NCBI GenBank assembly: GCA_047974405.1
Contig: JBKECI010000053.1
Span: 1-64,000 of the forward strand
Reading direction: 5' to 3'
DNA from: UPXZ01 sp047974405
GTDB taxonomy: Bacteria > Bacteroidota > Bacteroidia > Bacteroidales > Paludibacteraceae
Length of the DNA stretch: 64,000 nucleotides
The position numbers and the translations under genes are program-made. This document shows positions 37,915-47,223 of this stretch, in pieces (within the stretch, counting starts at the first letter, position 1; each line of letters begins with the position of its first letter). The notes below the pieces were generated by a model. That model saw nothing but the letters and a program-made list of their open reading frames with translations, ran no database searches and was not told the origin of the DNA.

Positions 37915-37998
37915 ATTTTGTAAATTAACGGCACAAACACCTATAAACACCTGTATTACAAATAAATACACAATACCACATTAATGCTAAAAAAGTAG

Positions 37999-39747
37999 TT
38001 AATCACCTTCACTTTTGAAAATATCCAGTATTTCTATCCGGTTTTCTTCCATTTTTTTCTTTAATTTAGATTTCCTCACACGGATACTTTCTATTGAGCT
38101 ATTGAAAAGTATTGCCATTTGCTGGTTATCCGATCCGGTGGCTATAAAAGCCAGCATCATCTTTTCGTTATCGTTAAACAGTTTGCTCTGCTCTTGCTCT
38201 ATTCCTGTCAAATTTAAGAATAAAGTATCGTTCAAAAATTGATTATCGTTAATTTTTATTGCCCGAACATAGTTTTTATATTCGCTCTCGATACGCTCCA
38301 GCATCAACGAATTTTTTGATATGTAGGCGTGGTTTTTCAAATCCGACAAAAGATTTTTTACATCTAAGTTTCTCCTTGATATTTGGTGAAATATGGGTAA
38401 CACAAACTGCTTTTCTACAAGCTTTCTCTCTGCAAGTTGCTTTTCCAATTCAAGTTGCTTTTCATGCTCTTCCGTTATTTTCATTTCCTGTTCAAGGATT
38501 CTGTTTTCCTGCGCCATATACCTTTCATTATCTTTCCTTGCTCTTGCTATATTCCTATATATTAGCGCAGTAACAATAAATATAAAAACCAGCATCATTA
38601 TCGTAAACTGCAACCACATATTGTCACTTTTCCATTTCATTGCTTTTCGCTGTGTTTCTGAGACATCATATTTTCTTTCCAGCTCCAATATATGCGTATT
38701 TAGCCTATTCGTAATAGTCTTATACAAAATAGAATACACCTGACGATAAGCTTCGCTACTTTTTTGATAGTTTTTCATTTGCGAGGCTATTTCCGCTACA
38801 TTCAGATAGTAGTAGTAATTCAGATAATAAGAGGTATCTGCGATATTTGTTATTGCCAGTTCTCCGTAATATAAGGCGCTATCCAAACGGTGAAGAAATT
38901 TGTAATTTTCGGATATTCTAAAATAATCGGATAAAATTGATTCTTTGTCGCCTTTCTTTGTGTCTGCTTCCAATAGCTCATAGTCAATTTTCAAAGCGTT
39001 GCGGTATCTTTTTTTCGCGTTATGGTAAACCGATTCGGCATTTCGAACATCTCGAATTTGCTCGTCAGAAATAGTTCGAAAATTTTGCAATGTTTCCAAA
39101 ATTGATTTTGCGGTAAAAAAGTCAAGCGCTTTGATACGATTCCAATATAACTCTCTGTAGGTTTTGAAAAGAATCGTGCTGTCTTTTAAAATTTCAGCGA
39201 CAAAAAGAGCTTGTTTCAAATATTTGTGCGACTGCCCCACATCGTTGTTTTTGTTGAGTATCACTCCCAGATAGTAATAAGCGGTTTGCTTGTCGTCGAG
39301 TTTCAATCCCCTGCTTGCATCCGACTCATCCGACAAACTCAACGCTTTTTTTATCGGTTCGTAGGCTTTGCTGTCTGATATCCCTGCCTGAAAACGTACA
39401 ACACCTTGATACAGCAAGCCTCTCAAATAATTTTGGGAAAGACGCTTGGAAAAACGAGAAAATTCTTCCACAAAACCATTTACAACAGAGTCCGTATGAA
39501 AAGCGTTTCCTGTTTTTTCCGTAGCAATAATCTTTATCAGTCTTTGATATGCCAAATTGTACTCGGAAAGCTTATGCCTAGGTATAGAATCTATATGGGT
39601 ATAAACATACTGCGGATATTTATAAACCAAACTATCCATTTGGGCAAGTCGTATATCCGTATCATCTCCCGTTGCTTTATTGCAAGTTGCCAACAGAACA
39701 ACAAGGAGTGGCAAGTAAAAATAATGTATCAATTTTGTCCTATACAT
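37999..39747 (-). CDS. Membrane-anchored TPR protein with C-terminal HTH domain (probable one-component regulator)
   Basis: The chosen start (39747, MYRTKLIHYFYLPLLVVLLA) begins a signal-anchor or lipoprotein-like segment with a Cys at LLATC; the Thr before the Cys makes lipidation doubtful. An earlier ATG at 39798 would put a Phe-rich stretch in front. Residues of about 50-350 are TPR-like helices (AYYYLGVILNKNNDVGQSHKYL). A membrane helix follows near residues 375-395, then a cytoplasmic coiled coil rich in Glu and Lys, and a C-terminal HTH of the sigma-r4/LuxR-like kind (LAFIATGSDNQQMAILFNSS, SIRVRKSKLKKKM). This layout is widespread in Bacteroidota and thought to sense an outside signal and bind DNA directly. 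The targets are unknown. Confidence 0.75.
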   Translation of the reverse strand: MYRTKLIHYFYLPLLVVLLATCNKATGDDTDIRLAQMDSLVYKYPQYVYTHIDSIPRHKLSEYNLAYQRLIKIIATEKTGNAFHTDSVVNGFVEEFSRFSKRLSQNYLRGLLYQGVVRFQAGISDSKAYEPIKKALSLSDESDASRGLKLDDKQTAYYYLGVILNKNNDVGQSHKYLKQALFVAEILKDSTILFKTYRELYWNRIKALDFFTAKSILETLQNFRTISDEQIRDVRNAESVYHNAKKRYRNALKIDYELLEADTKKGDKESILSDYFRISENYKFLHRLDSALYYGELAITNIADTSYYLNYYYYLNVAEIASQMKNYQKSSEAYRQVYSILYKTITNRLNTHILELERKYDVSETQRKAMKWKSDNMWLQFTIMMLVFIFIVTALIYRNIARARKDNERYMAQENRILEQEMKITEEHEKQLELEKQLAERKLVEKQFVLPIFHQISRRNLDVKNLLSDLKNHAYISKNSLMLERIESEYKNYVRAIKINDNQFLNDTLFLNLTGIEQEQSKLFNDNEKMMLAFIATGSDNQQMAILFNSSIESIRVRKSKLKKKMEENRIEILDIFKSEGD

Positions 39748-39904
39748 TTTCGGATGGTATATTTTTTTTACAAAAAAAAAGAAAGTTTTAAGAAACAACT
39801 TGATTACCCACCATTCAATCGAAAATGTCTATTCTAACTGTTTCTCAAATGTATCCTATCAGACAAATATAGCCAAAAATATTTTCAAATAGTGGCAAAA
39901 ATGA

Positions 39905-39935
39905 AAATAGTGAACGTTTTTTGCGCCCACTATTT
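39905..39935 (-). terminator. Hairpin downstream of the M48 peptidase gene
   Basis: On the minus strand AAATAGTG pairs with CACTATTT across a 15-base loop, starting about 34 bases after the M48 stop codon, and TCATTTTTG follows. A second copy of CACTATTT (39887-39894) could form an alternative stem. Confidence 0.45.
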
Positions 39936-39968
39936 TTCTGTTATAATTATCTAAAAGAGAGAAGTCTT

Positions 39969-40763
39969 TTACTTTTTATAATACTGGAGAGCTTCCGGCA
40001 ACTGTTTTTGAATATCGGAAATACGTCTTGCATCGTCAGGGTGAGTGCTTAGAAATTCTATAGGCTTTGACGAACTTTCAGACAAAGCCGCCATTCTTTG
40101 CCAGAATGGAATGGCTTCGGAGGGATTATATCCTGCCATTGCCATAAAAATCAATCCCAAATGATCGGCTTCCGACTCTTGACTGCGCGAATATTTGAGT
40201 ATTGCCAATTGTGAGCCTATCCCATACAATGCTCCTAATCCTTGCTGAACGGCAGTGGACTTCCCTGCGACAGCCGCACCCAGAAAAGCTGCCCCATATT
40301 GTGCTATCATTGTTTGGCTAAGCCTCTCACTGCTATGCCTGCCTATAGCATGGGCTATTTCGTGTCCCATAACGACAGCCAGTCCGGTTTCGGTTTTCGT
40401 TACAGGCAAAATACCATCGTAAACGGCGACCTTTCCGCCCGGCATACAAAAAGCATTTACCTGATTAGCTTTAAGCAAGTTGTATTCCCAAGCAAAATTT
40501 TGAATTTGATTCTCGTATCCGCTGGCTTTCATATAGCTTTCGACAGCAGCTGCAATACGAGCACCAACTCTTTTTACCATAGCGGTATTTGTTTTGTCGG
40601 TCGAAAGGGGAACAGAGTCTATCAATTGCTTATACTCAGTAAAACTCATTTGATTGAGTTCGCTGTCTGAAACCAAGTTTAATTGTTTGCGCCCGGTGAG
40701 CATTACACTAGAACAAGCAGCCACAAACACAGCGATAAAAAACAAAGCGATTATTTTTTTCAT
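39969..40763 (-). CDS. M48 family zinc metallopeptidase, lipoprotein
   Basis: The start at 40763 (MKKIIALFFIAVFVAAC) gives a clean lipoprotein signal; the ATG at 40811 would add 16 residues in front and is unlikely. The protein is 264 residues. The zinc motif HEIAH is at about 134-138, preceded by FCMPGGKVAVYDGIL, and the third ligand region is SEADHLGLIFMAMAGYNP. This is the pattern of YcaL/LoiP/BepA-like M48B/C peptidases that clean up misfolded outer-membrane proteins. It has no operon partner in the window. Confidence 0.9.
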   Translation of the reverse strand: MKKIIALFFIAVFVAACSSVMLTGRKQLNLVSDSELNQMSFTEYKQLIDSVPLSTDKTNTAMVKRVGARIAAAVESYMKASGYENQIQNFAWEYNLLKANQVNAFCMPGGKVAVYDGILPVTKTETGLAVVMGHEIAHAIGRHSSERLSQTMIAQYGAAFLGAAVAGKSTAVQQGLGALYGIGSQLAILKYSRSQESEADHLGLIFMAMAGYNPSEAIPFWQRMAALSESSSKPIEFLSTHPDDARRISDIQKQLPEALQYYKK

Positions 40764-40888
40764 TTTTATTAAAAAATTAAGAAAATGATTATTAGAGATT
40801 ATATAAACCACAATGGTATGTTCTTGTTTATCAGGAATTTAAATCGACACACCTTTTCCTATGGGGAGTCGAAAATGAAAGTTACAAA

Positions 40889-40976
40889 TTTCAATTTCCC
40901 TAAATCCCCTTTTGCCAAAGGGAACTTGAGAATACAAACGCCCCCCTTTTTGAAAAGAGGATAAGGGAGATTGAAA
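40889..40976. repeat. Imperfect inverted repeat (REP/MITE-like intergenic element)
   Basis: Two arms of about 34 bases face each other: TTTCAATTTCCCTAAATCCC.. on the left and its approximate reverse complement ending ..AAGGGAGATTGAAA on the right, with inner CCTTTT..AAAGGG and CCCCCCTTTTT blocks. A degraded direct copy of the right arm follows at about 40991-41019. It contains no open reading frame. The form fits short interspersed palindromes that recur in Bacteroidota genomes, but its copy number is not known from this window. Confidence 0.6.
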
Positions 40977-41070
40977 CAATCTATTTTCTGGAAGAGGGAT
41001 AAGAAAAATTGTAATATTTTACTGATAATAAAAATTATAACAAACTAATCTGTATAATGTCTATTTTATT

Positions 41071-41078
41071 TATCTTTG
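41071..41078 (+). promoter_or_regulatory. Candidate -7 promoter element for the VanZ-like/dprA pair
   Basis: TATCTTTG fits the Bacteroidetes -7 form TAnnTTTG, 75 bases before the ATG at 41154. No clear TTTG is found at the -33 distance. Confidence 0.4.
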
Positions 41079-41153
41079 CACTATTCCACAAATAGCGTGT
41101 CAAAAATAGAAAAAACGGGACATTTTATTCGATAATTACAAAACCTTAACTAA

Positions 41154-41543
41154 ATGGTTAATTTTATTCAAAACTATTGGAAGTCTATCGTTATCACCGG
41201 CATCATATTTTTACTTTCAACCATAAATTTTTCCACAACTCAAGAGATAGTAAAATTCAAATATAGCGACAAACTGGTACACATTGCAATGTATGCGGCT
41301 TTAGGCTTTACGCTGATGTATGATTATGCAAACGACATAAATTTCAAACACAAGCATGCACATTTCCATCTTGTGATATTGCTATTTCCTTTTTTGTTTG
41401 GAGGTATTATCGAAATTGTTCAGCAAGTATTTTTCCCTCCCCGAACGGCAGAGTGGATGGATTGGGTGGCAGATATTGCCGGTATCTTATTGGGAGGGGT
41501 TTGTGCCCATTTCCTCTTAAAAAAGACAAAAACAAATGGATGA
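41154..41543 (+). CDS. VanZ-like membrane protein
   Basis: The 129-residue protein has four hydrophobic segments and VanZ-family features: SDKLVHIAMYAALGFTL in the middle and EIVQQVFFPPRTAEWMDWVADIAGILLG near the end. VanZ gives teicoplanin resistance in enterococci, but chromosomal relatives have mostly unknown roles, so no resistance function is implied. Its end overlaps dprA by 8 bases, so the two are co-translated. Confidence 0.85.
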   Translation: MVNFIQNYWKSIVITGIIFLLSTINFSTTQEIVKFKYSDKLVHIAMYAALGFTLMYDYANDINFKHKHAHFHLVILLFPFLFGGIIEIVQQVFFPPRTAEWMDWVADIAGILLGGVCAHFLLKKTKTNG

Positions 41544-42651
41544 GTTACTCAAATATAAGATAGGACTGACACTTATTGAGGGCGTTGGTCCCACTCTGGC
41601 AAGAAACTTAGTGGCATACTTGGGTGGCGTGGAGAATATTTTCAAGGAAAAAAGAGAAAATCTGTCCAAAATTCCCGGCATAGGCAAGGCGCTGTCAAAC
41701 GAAATAGTTTCGCAAAATGTACTGGCAAGGGCAGAAGAAGAAATCGAATTTATAGAAAAAAACAAAATCATTCCTTTTTTTTTTGGAGACAAGAGCTATC
41801 CTTTCAGACTGAAAGATTTTCCTGATGCTCCCGTAATGCTCTACTACAAAGGGAACAAAAATCTGAACGACACCAAATTTATAGGGGTGGTGGGTACACG
41901 AAAGGCAACTGACTACGGAAAGGAAATTTGTAAGAATTTTATCTCTGACTTAGGAAAAAAACTGCCTAATGTCGTAATTGTAAGTGGTCTGGCTTATGGT
42001 ATTGACATTTGTGCGCACAAAACGGCAATAGAAAACAATGTTACTACTATCGCCGTTGTGGGACATGGATTAGACAGAATCTACCCCTCGCTACACAGGG
42101 CTACGGCAATAAAAATGCTCGAAAATGGCGGATTGCTCTCTGAGTTTATGAGCAAAACAAATCCCGAAAAGCAAAATTTTGTGAAACGAAACCGCATCAT
42201 TGCAGGGATGTGTGATGCGGTTTTAGTTGTTGAATCGGGTGTCAGAGGGGGAGCATTAATCACAGCAGAACTAGGCAATGACTATAATAGAGACGTATTT
42301 GCGATACCTGGAAGAATAGGAGATGAATATTCGACAGGATGCAACAAACTTATCAAAGAAAATAAAGCGGCACTTGTAGAATCTGCGGATGATATAATTC
42401 GGTTTATGAATTGGGAGTCAAACGAAAACAATATCGAAAAAAGCATTCAGACATCGTTATTTGCCGATCTAACAACCGAAGAAGAAGAAATAATAAGTGA
42501 AATTCGTAAAAGCGGTAATGGAATAAATGTAAACGAGTTGACCGTAAAGCTAAACAAACCATACAGCAAACTTTCATCAAAACTATTGGACATGGAATTT
42601 AAAGGATTGGTAAAATGTTTCCCCGGAGGGATTTACCGTATTGTCAAATAA
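41536..42651 (+). CDS. dprA: DNA-processing protein A (DprA)
   Basis: The 371-residue protein begins with a helix-hairpin-helix-like region (LTLIEGVGPTLARNLV, SKIPGIGKAL), followed by the Rossmann core of DprA: GVVGTRKATDYGKEI, SGLAYGIDICAHKTAIE, VVGHGLDRIYPS, FVKRNRIIAGMCDAVLVVESGVRGGALITAE and FAIPGR. A winged-helix C-terminal domain follows (IRKSGNGINVNELTVKLN). DprA loads RecA onto single-stranded DNA that enters during natural transformation. No other competence gene is seen in the window. Confidence 0.95.
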   Translation: MDELLKYKIGLTLIEGVGPTLARNLVAYLGGVENIFKEKRENLSKIPGIGKALSNEIVSQNVLARAEEEIEFIEKNKIIPFFFGDKSYPFRLKDFPDAPVMLYYKGNKNLNDTKFIGVVGTRKATDYGKEICKNFISDLGKKLPNVVIVSGLAYGIDICAHKTAIENNVTTIAVVGHGLDRIYPSLHRATAIKMLENGGLLSEFMSKTNPEKQNFVKRNRIIAGMCDAVLVVESGVRGGALITAELGNDYNRDVFAIPGRIGDEYSTGCNKLIKENKAALVESADDIIRFMNWESNENNIEKSIQTSLFADLTTEEEEIISEIRKSGNGINVNELTVKLNKPYSKLSSKLLDMEFKGLVKCFPGGIYRIVK

Positions 42652-42701
42652 TATAACCTTATGGATTCAATGACTATACTATGAGTATATCGAAACAGTT
42701 T

Positions 42702-43397
42702 CTATTTGAATAATATTCCTATCAACTCTTTCATCCCTTCGCTTACCCCTTTTTTGATGTGAATAATGTTATAGAGATCCATATCTGTCTCCACGTCATT
42801 AGGATCTATCATATAAATAGGTACCCCTTTGCGAACAAAATTTAGCAAACCTGCTGCTGGGTAAACCTGCAGTGAAGTGCCGATAACAATAAAAACATCT
42901 GCTTTCTTAACCAACTGAATTGCCTTATCTATTTCCGGAACAGACTCGCCAAACCAGACTATATGCGGACGAAGCTGATAACCCTTAGAACATGTATCCC
43001 CTACGTGAATCTCAGGGTTACTCTCTGATAATTCAATGATTTCACCTTCTTTATCAACAGATCTCACCTTCATCAATTCCCCGTGCAGATGCAACACTTT
43101 TTTGCTTCCGGATCTTTCATGCAGATTATCAACGTTTTGCGTTATTATTTGTACATCAAACTGATGTTCGAGCGCTGCCAAAAGCTTATGCCCATCGTTA
43201 GGGCTAACTTGAAAGAGTTGTTTACGTCGTGTATTATAGAACTCAAGCACCAGCTCGGGATTTTTTTCAAACCCTTCCAGTGTCGCAACTTCTTCTAATC
43301 TGTATTTTCCCCAGATTCCGTCACTACCTCTAAATGTCGCAACTCCACTCTCAGCGCTCATTCCGGCACCAGAGAGTACAACTATTTGTTTCATCAA
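42702..43397 (-). CDS. Sirtuin-family NAD-dependent protein deacylase
   Basis: The 231-residue protein has the sirtuin motifs GAGMSAESGVATFRG, TQNVDNLHERSG and catalytic HLHGE. It lacks the usual four zinc cysteines; only one Cys (GDTCSKG) is visible in that region. The segment EFYNTRR provides a Tyr-x-x-Arg like that of Sirt5, which in that family favours succinyl or malonyl lysine. The first two codons are both ATG (43397 or 43394). It converges with dprA with 50 bases between them. Confidence 0.9.
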   Translation of the reverse strand: MMKQIVVLSGAGMSAESGVATFRGSDGIWGKYRLEEVATLEGFEKNPELVLEFYNTRRKQLFQVSPNDGHKLLAALEHQFDVQIITQNVDNLHERSGSKKVLHLHGELMKVRSVDKEGEIIELSESNPEIHVGDTCSKGYQLRPHIVWFGESVPEIDKAIQLVKKADVFIVIGTSLQVYPAAGLLNFVRKGVPIYMIDPNDVETDMDLYNIIHIKKGVSEGMKELIGILFK

Positions 43398-43833
43398 TTA
43401 GGGTTTTTATTTCTGCAAATATAAGAATAAATTTTAATAAAAAAAGACAAATAAAAGCAAAAAAAATAAAAGGACAAATGAAGCAATTGAATTTAGCAGT
43501 ATACATTGCTTATTTGCACACTCCTGGCAATCAGCAGAATACAATTAGAGTCTGCTCAAAAACACACCTAAACACCTGATTATCTGAATATTGCAAAACA
43601 ACTTAGGAATATAAGTGTAAGGATTTTTTAATAATTCAGATAGAACCTTTGCATTTTACAAAACAAAAATCAAAATCAAGGTTAAAAGTGATCTAAATCG
43701 TTAGTTTTATGCATATCTTAATTAAACACACCTTTCTTGTGAGAATTTAAGAGATTTTATCCGGTAAACGTCGATTCTCAAAACAGACACAACAGCTTGG
43801 CTTATCTTTTATATCAAGACAAAAAAAAGAATC
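43398..43833. other. Non-coding gap between rnr and the sirtuin gene
   Basis: This 436-base AT-rich stretch has no gene, clear terminator or repeat that I can support. It must hold the end of the RNase R transcript and the promoter of the sirtuin gene, both reading leftward. Confidence 0.5.
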
Positions 43834-45972
43834 TTACACTAACACGAAATCCAATTGTTTTTTTTCCAAATTAGCTTTGGCTATCTTTACGGTCAGTTCG
43901 TCTCCAAGTTGGTATCTTTTGTGGCGCCGCCTCCCAACTAAGCAATAATTTTTTTCGTCCATCTCGTAATAGTCGTCTTCCAAGTCCCGAATAGGAATCA
44001 TCCCTTCACATTTATTTTCGACAAGTTCTACATAAATGCCCCATTCGGTAATCCCGGAGATTACTCCGTCAAAAGTCTGCCCAATTTTATCTGCCATAAA
44101 CTCAACCTGCTTATATTTAATAGAAGCCCGCTCGGCATTTGCTGCCACCTGCTCCATACTGGAACAATGGAGGCATTTTTGCTCATATTCGTCGCCATTG
44201 ACCGATTTCCCCCTCTCGGCATAAGCCTCAAGCAGCCGATGCACCATCATATCAGGATATCTCCGTATGGGTGAAGTAAAATGGGTGTAATAATCGAATG
44301 CCAACCCGTAATGCCCTATATTTTCGGTAGAATAAACGGCTTTTGCCATCGAACGAACTGCCAATGTTTCGATAAGATTTTGCTCTTTTTTCCCCTCTAC
44401 ATCATCCAAAAGCTTGTTGATAGATGAGGATATTTTGGCTTTACTCCCGTTGGTTTTCAAATTGTAACCAAACTTACAGATAAATTCGGAAAAATTTTGC
44501 AACTTGTCGGGATTGGGTACATCATGGATTCTATACACAAACGTTTTGGCCGTTTGCCCCTTTTTTACCTTTCCTACATGTTGCGCGACTACTCTATTTG
44601 CCAAGAGCATAAATTCTTCAATCAATTTGTTGGCATCTTTTTGCTCTTTGAAATAGACACTTAGTGGTTTTCCTTTATTGTCGATTTCAAAACGGACTTC
44701 GACCCTGTCAAACGCAATAGCTCCCTTTTCAAATCTTTTTTCTCTGAGTTTTTTGGCAAGTCTGTCCAATGTCAAAATTTCGTCCTTAAAATCCCCAACA
44801 CCCGTTTCTATTATATGCTGCGCCTCCTCATAGGTAAATCTTCTGTTGCTTTTAGTTACGGTTTTGGCTATTTTATAACTTAAAACTTCGGCCTTGTCAT
44901 TCATTTTGAAAACAACAGAGTAGGTCAGTTTCTCTTCATCAGGTCGGAGCGAACAAACTCCGTTTGAAAGATATTCGGGGAGCATAGGGATGGTTCTGTC
45001 CACCAAATACACGGAGGTAGCTCTGCTTTCGCCCTCCTTATCGATGATACTCTCTGGACGGACATAATGTGTAACGTCTGCGATATGAACTCCTACTTCC
45101 CACAATCCGTCTTCCAATTTTTGCAACGAAATGGCATCGTCAAAGTCTTTTGCGTCTTTAGGGTCAATGGTTATCGTTACCGTATCTCGCATATCTATTC
45201 TTTTGGCAATTTCTTCGGGGGTAATGCCCGCGTCTATCTTATTGGCGGCCTTTGTAACCTCTTCGGGATACTTGTAAGGAAGTCCAAATTCGGCCAAAAT
45301 GGCGTGCATTTCGGTGTCGTTATCCCCTTTTTCGCCTAAGATATCAATCACTTCGCCCACCGGACTTTTCTGCGTATGTTTCCATTCGGTAATTTTTACC
45401 AATGCCTTTTGTCCATCTTTCCCCCCTTTCAAATTCTCTTTCGGAATAAGTATGTCACTGTTTAGCAATTTGTTATTTACATTTAAAAAAGCAAAATTTC
45501 TTGAGACTTCAAGCGTACCTACAAAAGTATCATGCGCCCGTTTTAATATCTCAACGATTTCACCCTCCACCTCACGACCTTTTCTGCGGGCATAAAGAAA
45601 AACCTTTACCCTATCGTTGAGCATAGCCGTATTTATTTTTTTCTCGGGGACAAACACCATATCGCCGCTTTCGTCAGCAAGTACATATGTTTTTACCCCA
45701 ATTCGCTGAACAACTCCTACCACATACCCGCCTATAGAATTTAATTTGAATTTTCCTCTTGAAATTTCTACTAAAAAATCATCATCCCGCAATTCGTAGA
45801 GCAAATGGTTGACCAAAGCTTTTTCCGACTCTACTTTAACGCTGAGCAACGATGAGAGTTGCTTATAATTATAATTTTTTTGAGGATTGGAATTAAAAAT
45901 ATTGGTCATATCACGCATCAGTTCAATCTTTTTCTTTTGTCCTGGCGGTGAATGCTTTCTCTGTTTTTTCAT
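43834..45972 (-). CDS. rnr: Ribonuclease R (RNB-family 3'-5' exoribonuclease)
   Basis: The 712-residue protein has an N-terminal winged-helix-like region, cold-shock-like OB folds, the RNB catalytic domain with the acidic cluster DPKDAKDFDDAIS, then YTHFTSPIRRYPDMMVHR, and a C-terminal S1 domain (GVISGITEWGIYVELVENKCEG). RNase R degrades structured RNA and stops at two to four nucleotides. Length fits the Bacteroidales form. It is divergent from the lipid-kinase gene. Confidence 0.95.
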   Translation of the reverse strand: MKKQRKHSPPGQKKKIELMRDMTNIFNSNPQKNYNYKQLSSLLSVKVESEKALVNHLLYELRDDDFLVEISRGKFKLNSIGGYVVGVVQRIGVKTYVLADESGDMVFVPEKKINTAMLNDRVKVFLYARRKGREVEGEIVEILKRAHDTFVGTLEVSRNFAFLNVNNKLLNSDILIPKENLKGGKDGQKALVKITEWKHTQKSPVGEVIDILGEKGDNDTEMHAILAEFGLPYKYPEEVTKAANKIDAGITPEEIAKRIDMRDTVTITIDPKDAKDFDDAISLQKLEDGLWEVGVHIADVTHYVRPESIIDKEGESRATSVYLVDRTIPMLPEYLSNGVCSLRPDEEKLTYSVVFKMNDKAEVLSYKIAKTVTKSNRRFTYEEAQHIIETGVGDFKDEILTLDRLAKKLREKRFEKGAIAFDRVEVRFEIDNKGKPLSVYFKEQKDANKLIEEFMLLANRVVAQHVGKVKKGQTAKTFVYRIHDVPNPDKLQNFSEFICKFGYNLKTNGSKAKISSSINKLLDDVEGKKEQNLIETLAVRSMAKAVYSTENIGHYGLAFDYYTHFTSPIRRYPDMMVHRLLEAYAERGKSVNGDEYEQKCLHCSSMEQVAANAERASIKYKQVEFMADKIGQTFDGVISGITEWGIYVELVENKCEGMIPIRDLEDDYYEMDEKNYCLVGRRRHKRYQLGDELTVKIAKANLEKKQLDFVLV

Positions 45973-46002
45973 CTGTTTATAATTTGAGATTTTAATTATC
46001 TA

Positions 46003-46075
46003 ATAAGACCATCAGACTGTAAACAATTGTTTGTATGCACATTGCCGGCAATTATCCTCAGTGCATCGGTCTTAT
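46003..46075. other. Compact structured element in the rnr/lipid-kinase divergent gap
   Basis: The outer arms ATAAGACC (46003-46010) and GGTCTTAT (46068-46075) are perfectly complementary. Between them lie two further hairpin candidates: the palindrome AAACAATTGTTT, and TGCAC..GTGCA enclosing the palindrome TTGCCGGCAA. Together they would fold into a three-way junction. No known RNA family is recognised. It may be a small RNA, a leader structure or a remnant of a mobile repeat. Confidence 0.45.
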
Positions 46076-46192
46076 CTGGTTTTATTTATTTTAATATAAC
46101 AACACTATTTCCTATTAAGTTTTAACGATTTTATTTTTCAAAAAATAAACTGTATTTTAGCAGAAAATTTACATCCCTTTTTTTTCAAAAAA

Positions 46193-47077
46193 ATGAAGAA
46201 AAATATTGCTTTCATAATCAATCCTATCTCCGGCACTTCGGACAATAAGCTACTGCCCAGCATCATCCGGCAATATTTAGATTTGGAGCAATTTGAGTAT
46301 GAAGTTTTTTTCACCCAAAAGGGAGGCGATGCTACTACCATAGCGACACAATGTGTCGAAAACAAGTTTGACATTGTGGTTTCGGTGGGAGGAGACGGCA
46401 CGATGAATGAAATTGCCAAATCTCTGATACATACCGACAGTGCTTTGGGAATTATTCCGGCAGGTTCGGGCAACGGCTTAGCGCGCCACCTATCAATCCC
46501 TATCAATGTAGAAAAAGCTATAAAACACCTGAACAACTCTGAAATTATCAATATTGACTATGGATTGGTAAACAAAAAACCTTTTTTTTGTACCTGCGGC
46601 ACCGGTTTTGACGCTTACGTGAGCGCCGAATTTGCCAAAGCTCAAAAGCGAGGGATGATAACCTATCTCGAAAAAATGGTAAGCAGCTACCTCAATTATA
46701 AACTACAAACATACCGGTTGGCAGGAGAAGGGGTGAGTTTCGAAAACAAAGCGTTTCTCATAACATTTGCCAATGCTTCACAATGGGGAAACAACGTATT
46801 CATAGCCCCCGAAGCAAGTGTACAAGATGGTCTTTTGGACGTGTCGGTTATAAGTAATTTTCCCAACATCGCCATACCGGGCGTACTGCTGCAACTTTTT
46901 ACAAAAACCATTCACAGAGACCTTTACGTTACCACCTTCAGACTGAAAGAAATTACGCTTTTCAGAGAGTCGGAAGGTCCTTTTCACTTGGACGGAGAGC
47001 CTTGCGACGAAGGCAAAGAATTGAAAATACGGATAGTCCCCGGAGGGCTTAAAATAGCCGTTAAAAGACGATTTTAA
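46193..47077 (+). CDS. Diacylglycerol kinase-like lipid kinase (YegS/BmrU family)
   Basis: The 294-residue protein has the DAGK catalytic core: FIINPISGT at the N-terminus, VVSVGGDGTMNEIAKSL (nucleotide-binding GGDGT), GIIPAGSGNGLARHL, and a C-terminal beta-domain with FHLDGEPCD. The family phosphorylates diacylglycerol or related lipids using ATP; sphingolipids are possible in Bacteroidota. The gene stands alone and divergent from rnr. Confidence 0.9.
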   Translation: MKKNIAFIINPISGTSDNKLLPSIIRQYLDLEQFEYEVFFTQKGGDATTIATQCVENKFDIVVSVGGDGTMNEIAKSLIHTDSALGIIPAGSGNGLARHLSIPINVEKAIKHLNNSEIINIDYGLVNKKPFFCTCGTGFDAYVSAEFAKAQKRGMITYLEKMVSSYLNYKLQTYRLAGEGVSFENKAFLITFANASQWGNNVFIAPEASVQDGLLDVSVISNFPNIAIPGVLLQLFTKTIHRDLYVTTFRLKEITLFRESEGPFHLDGEPCDEGKELKIRIVPGGLKIAVKRRF

Positions 47078-47156
47078 ATTCAACACACACTCCTCCGAGA
47101 GGTCAAACACTACATTTTTTAACGACACCAAGAATGAAATATCCGATTTTTTTTCG

Positions 47157-47164
47157 TATCTTTG
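47157..47164 (+). promoter_or_regulatory. Candidate -7 promoter element for gyrB
   Basis: TATCTTTG matches TAnnTTTG and is 59 bases before the gyrB start codon. The -33 region does not show a TTTG. Confidence 0.45.
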
Positions 47165-47223
47165 TGTGTTTTTTATGTTTAGATTTATACAAATTAAAAG
47201 ATTAGAAATAAAGAAATTATAGA

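Noticed and set aside
41154..41543. VanZ-like gene as glycopeptide resistance
   Set aside because: No other van gene is present and chromosomal VanZ relatives usually have no proven resistance role.
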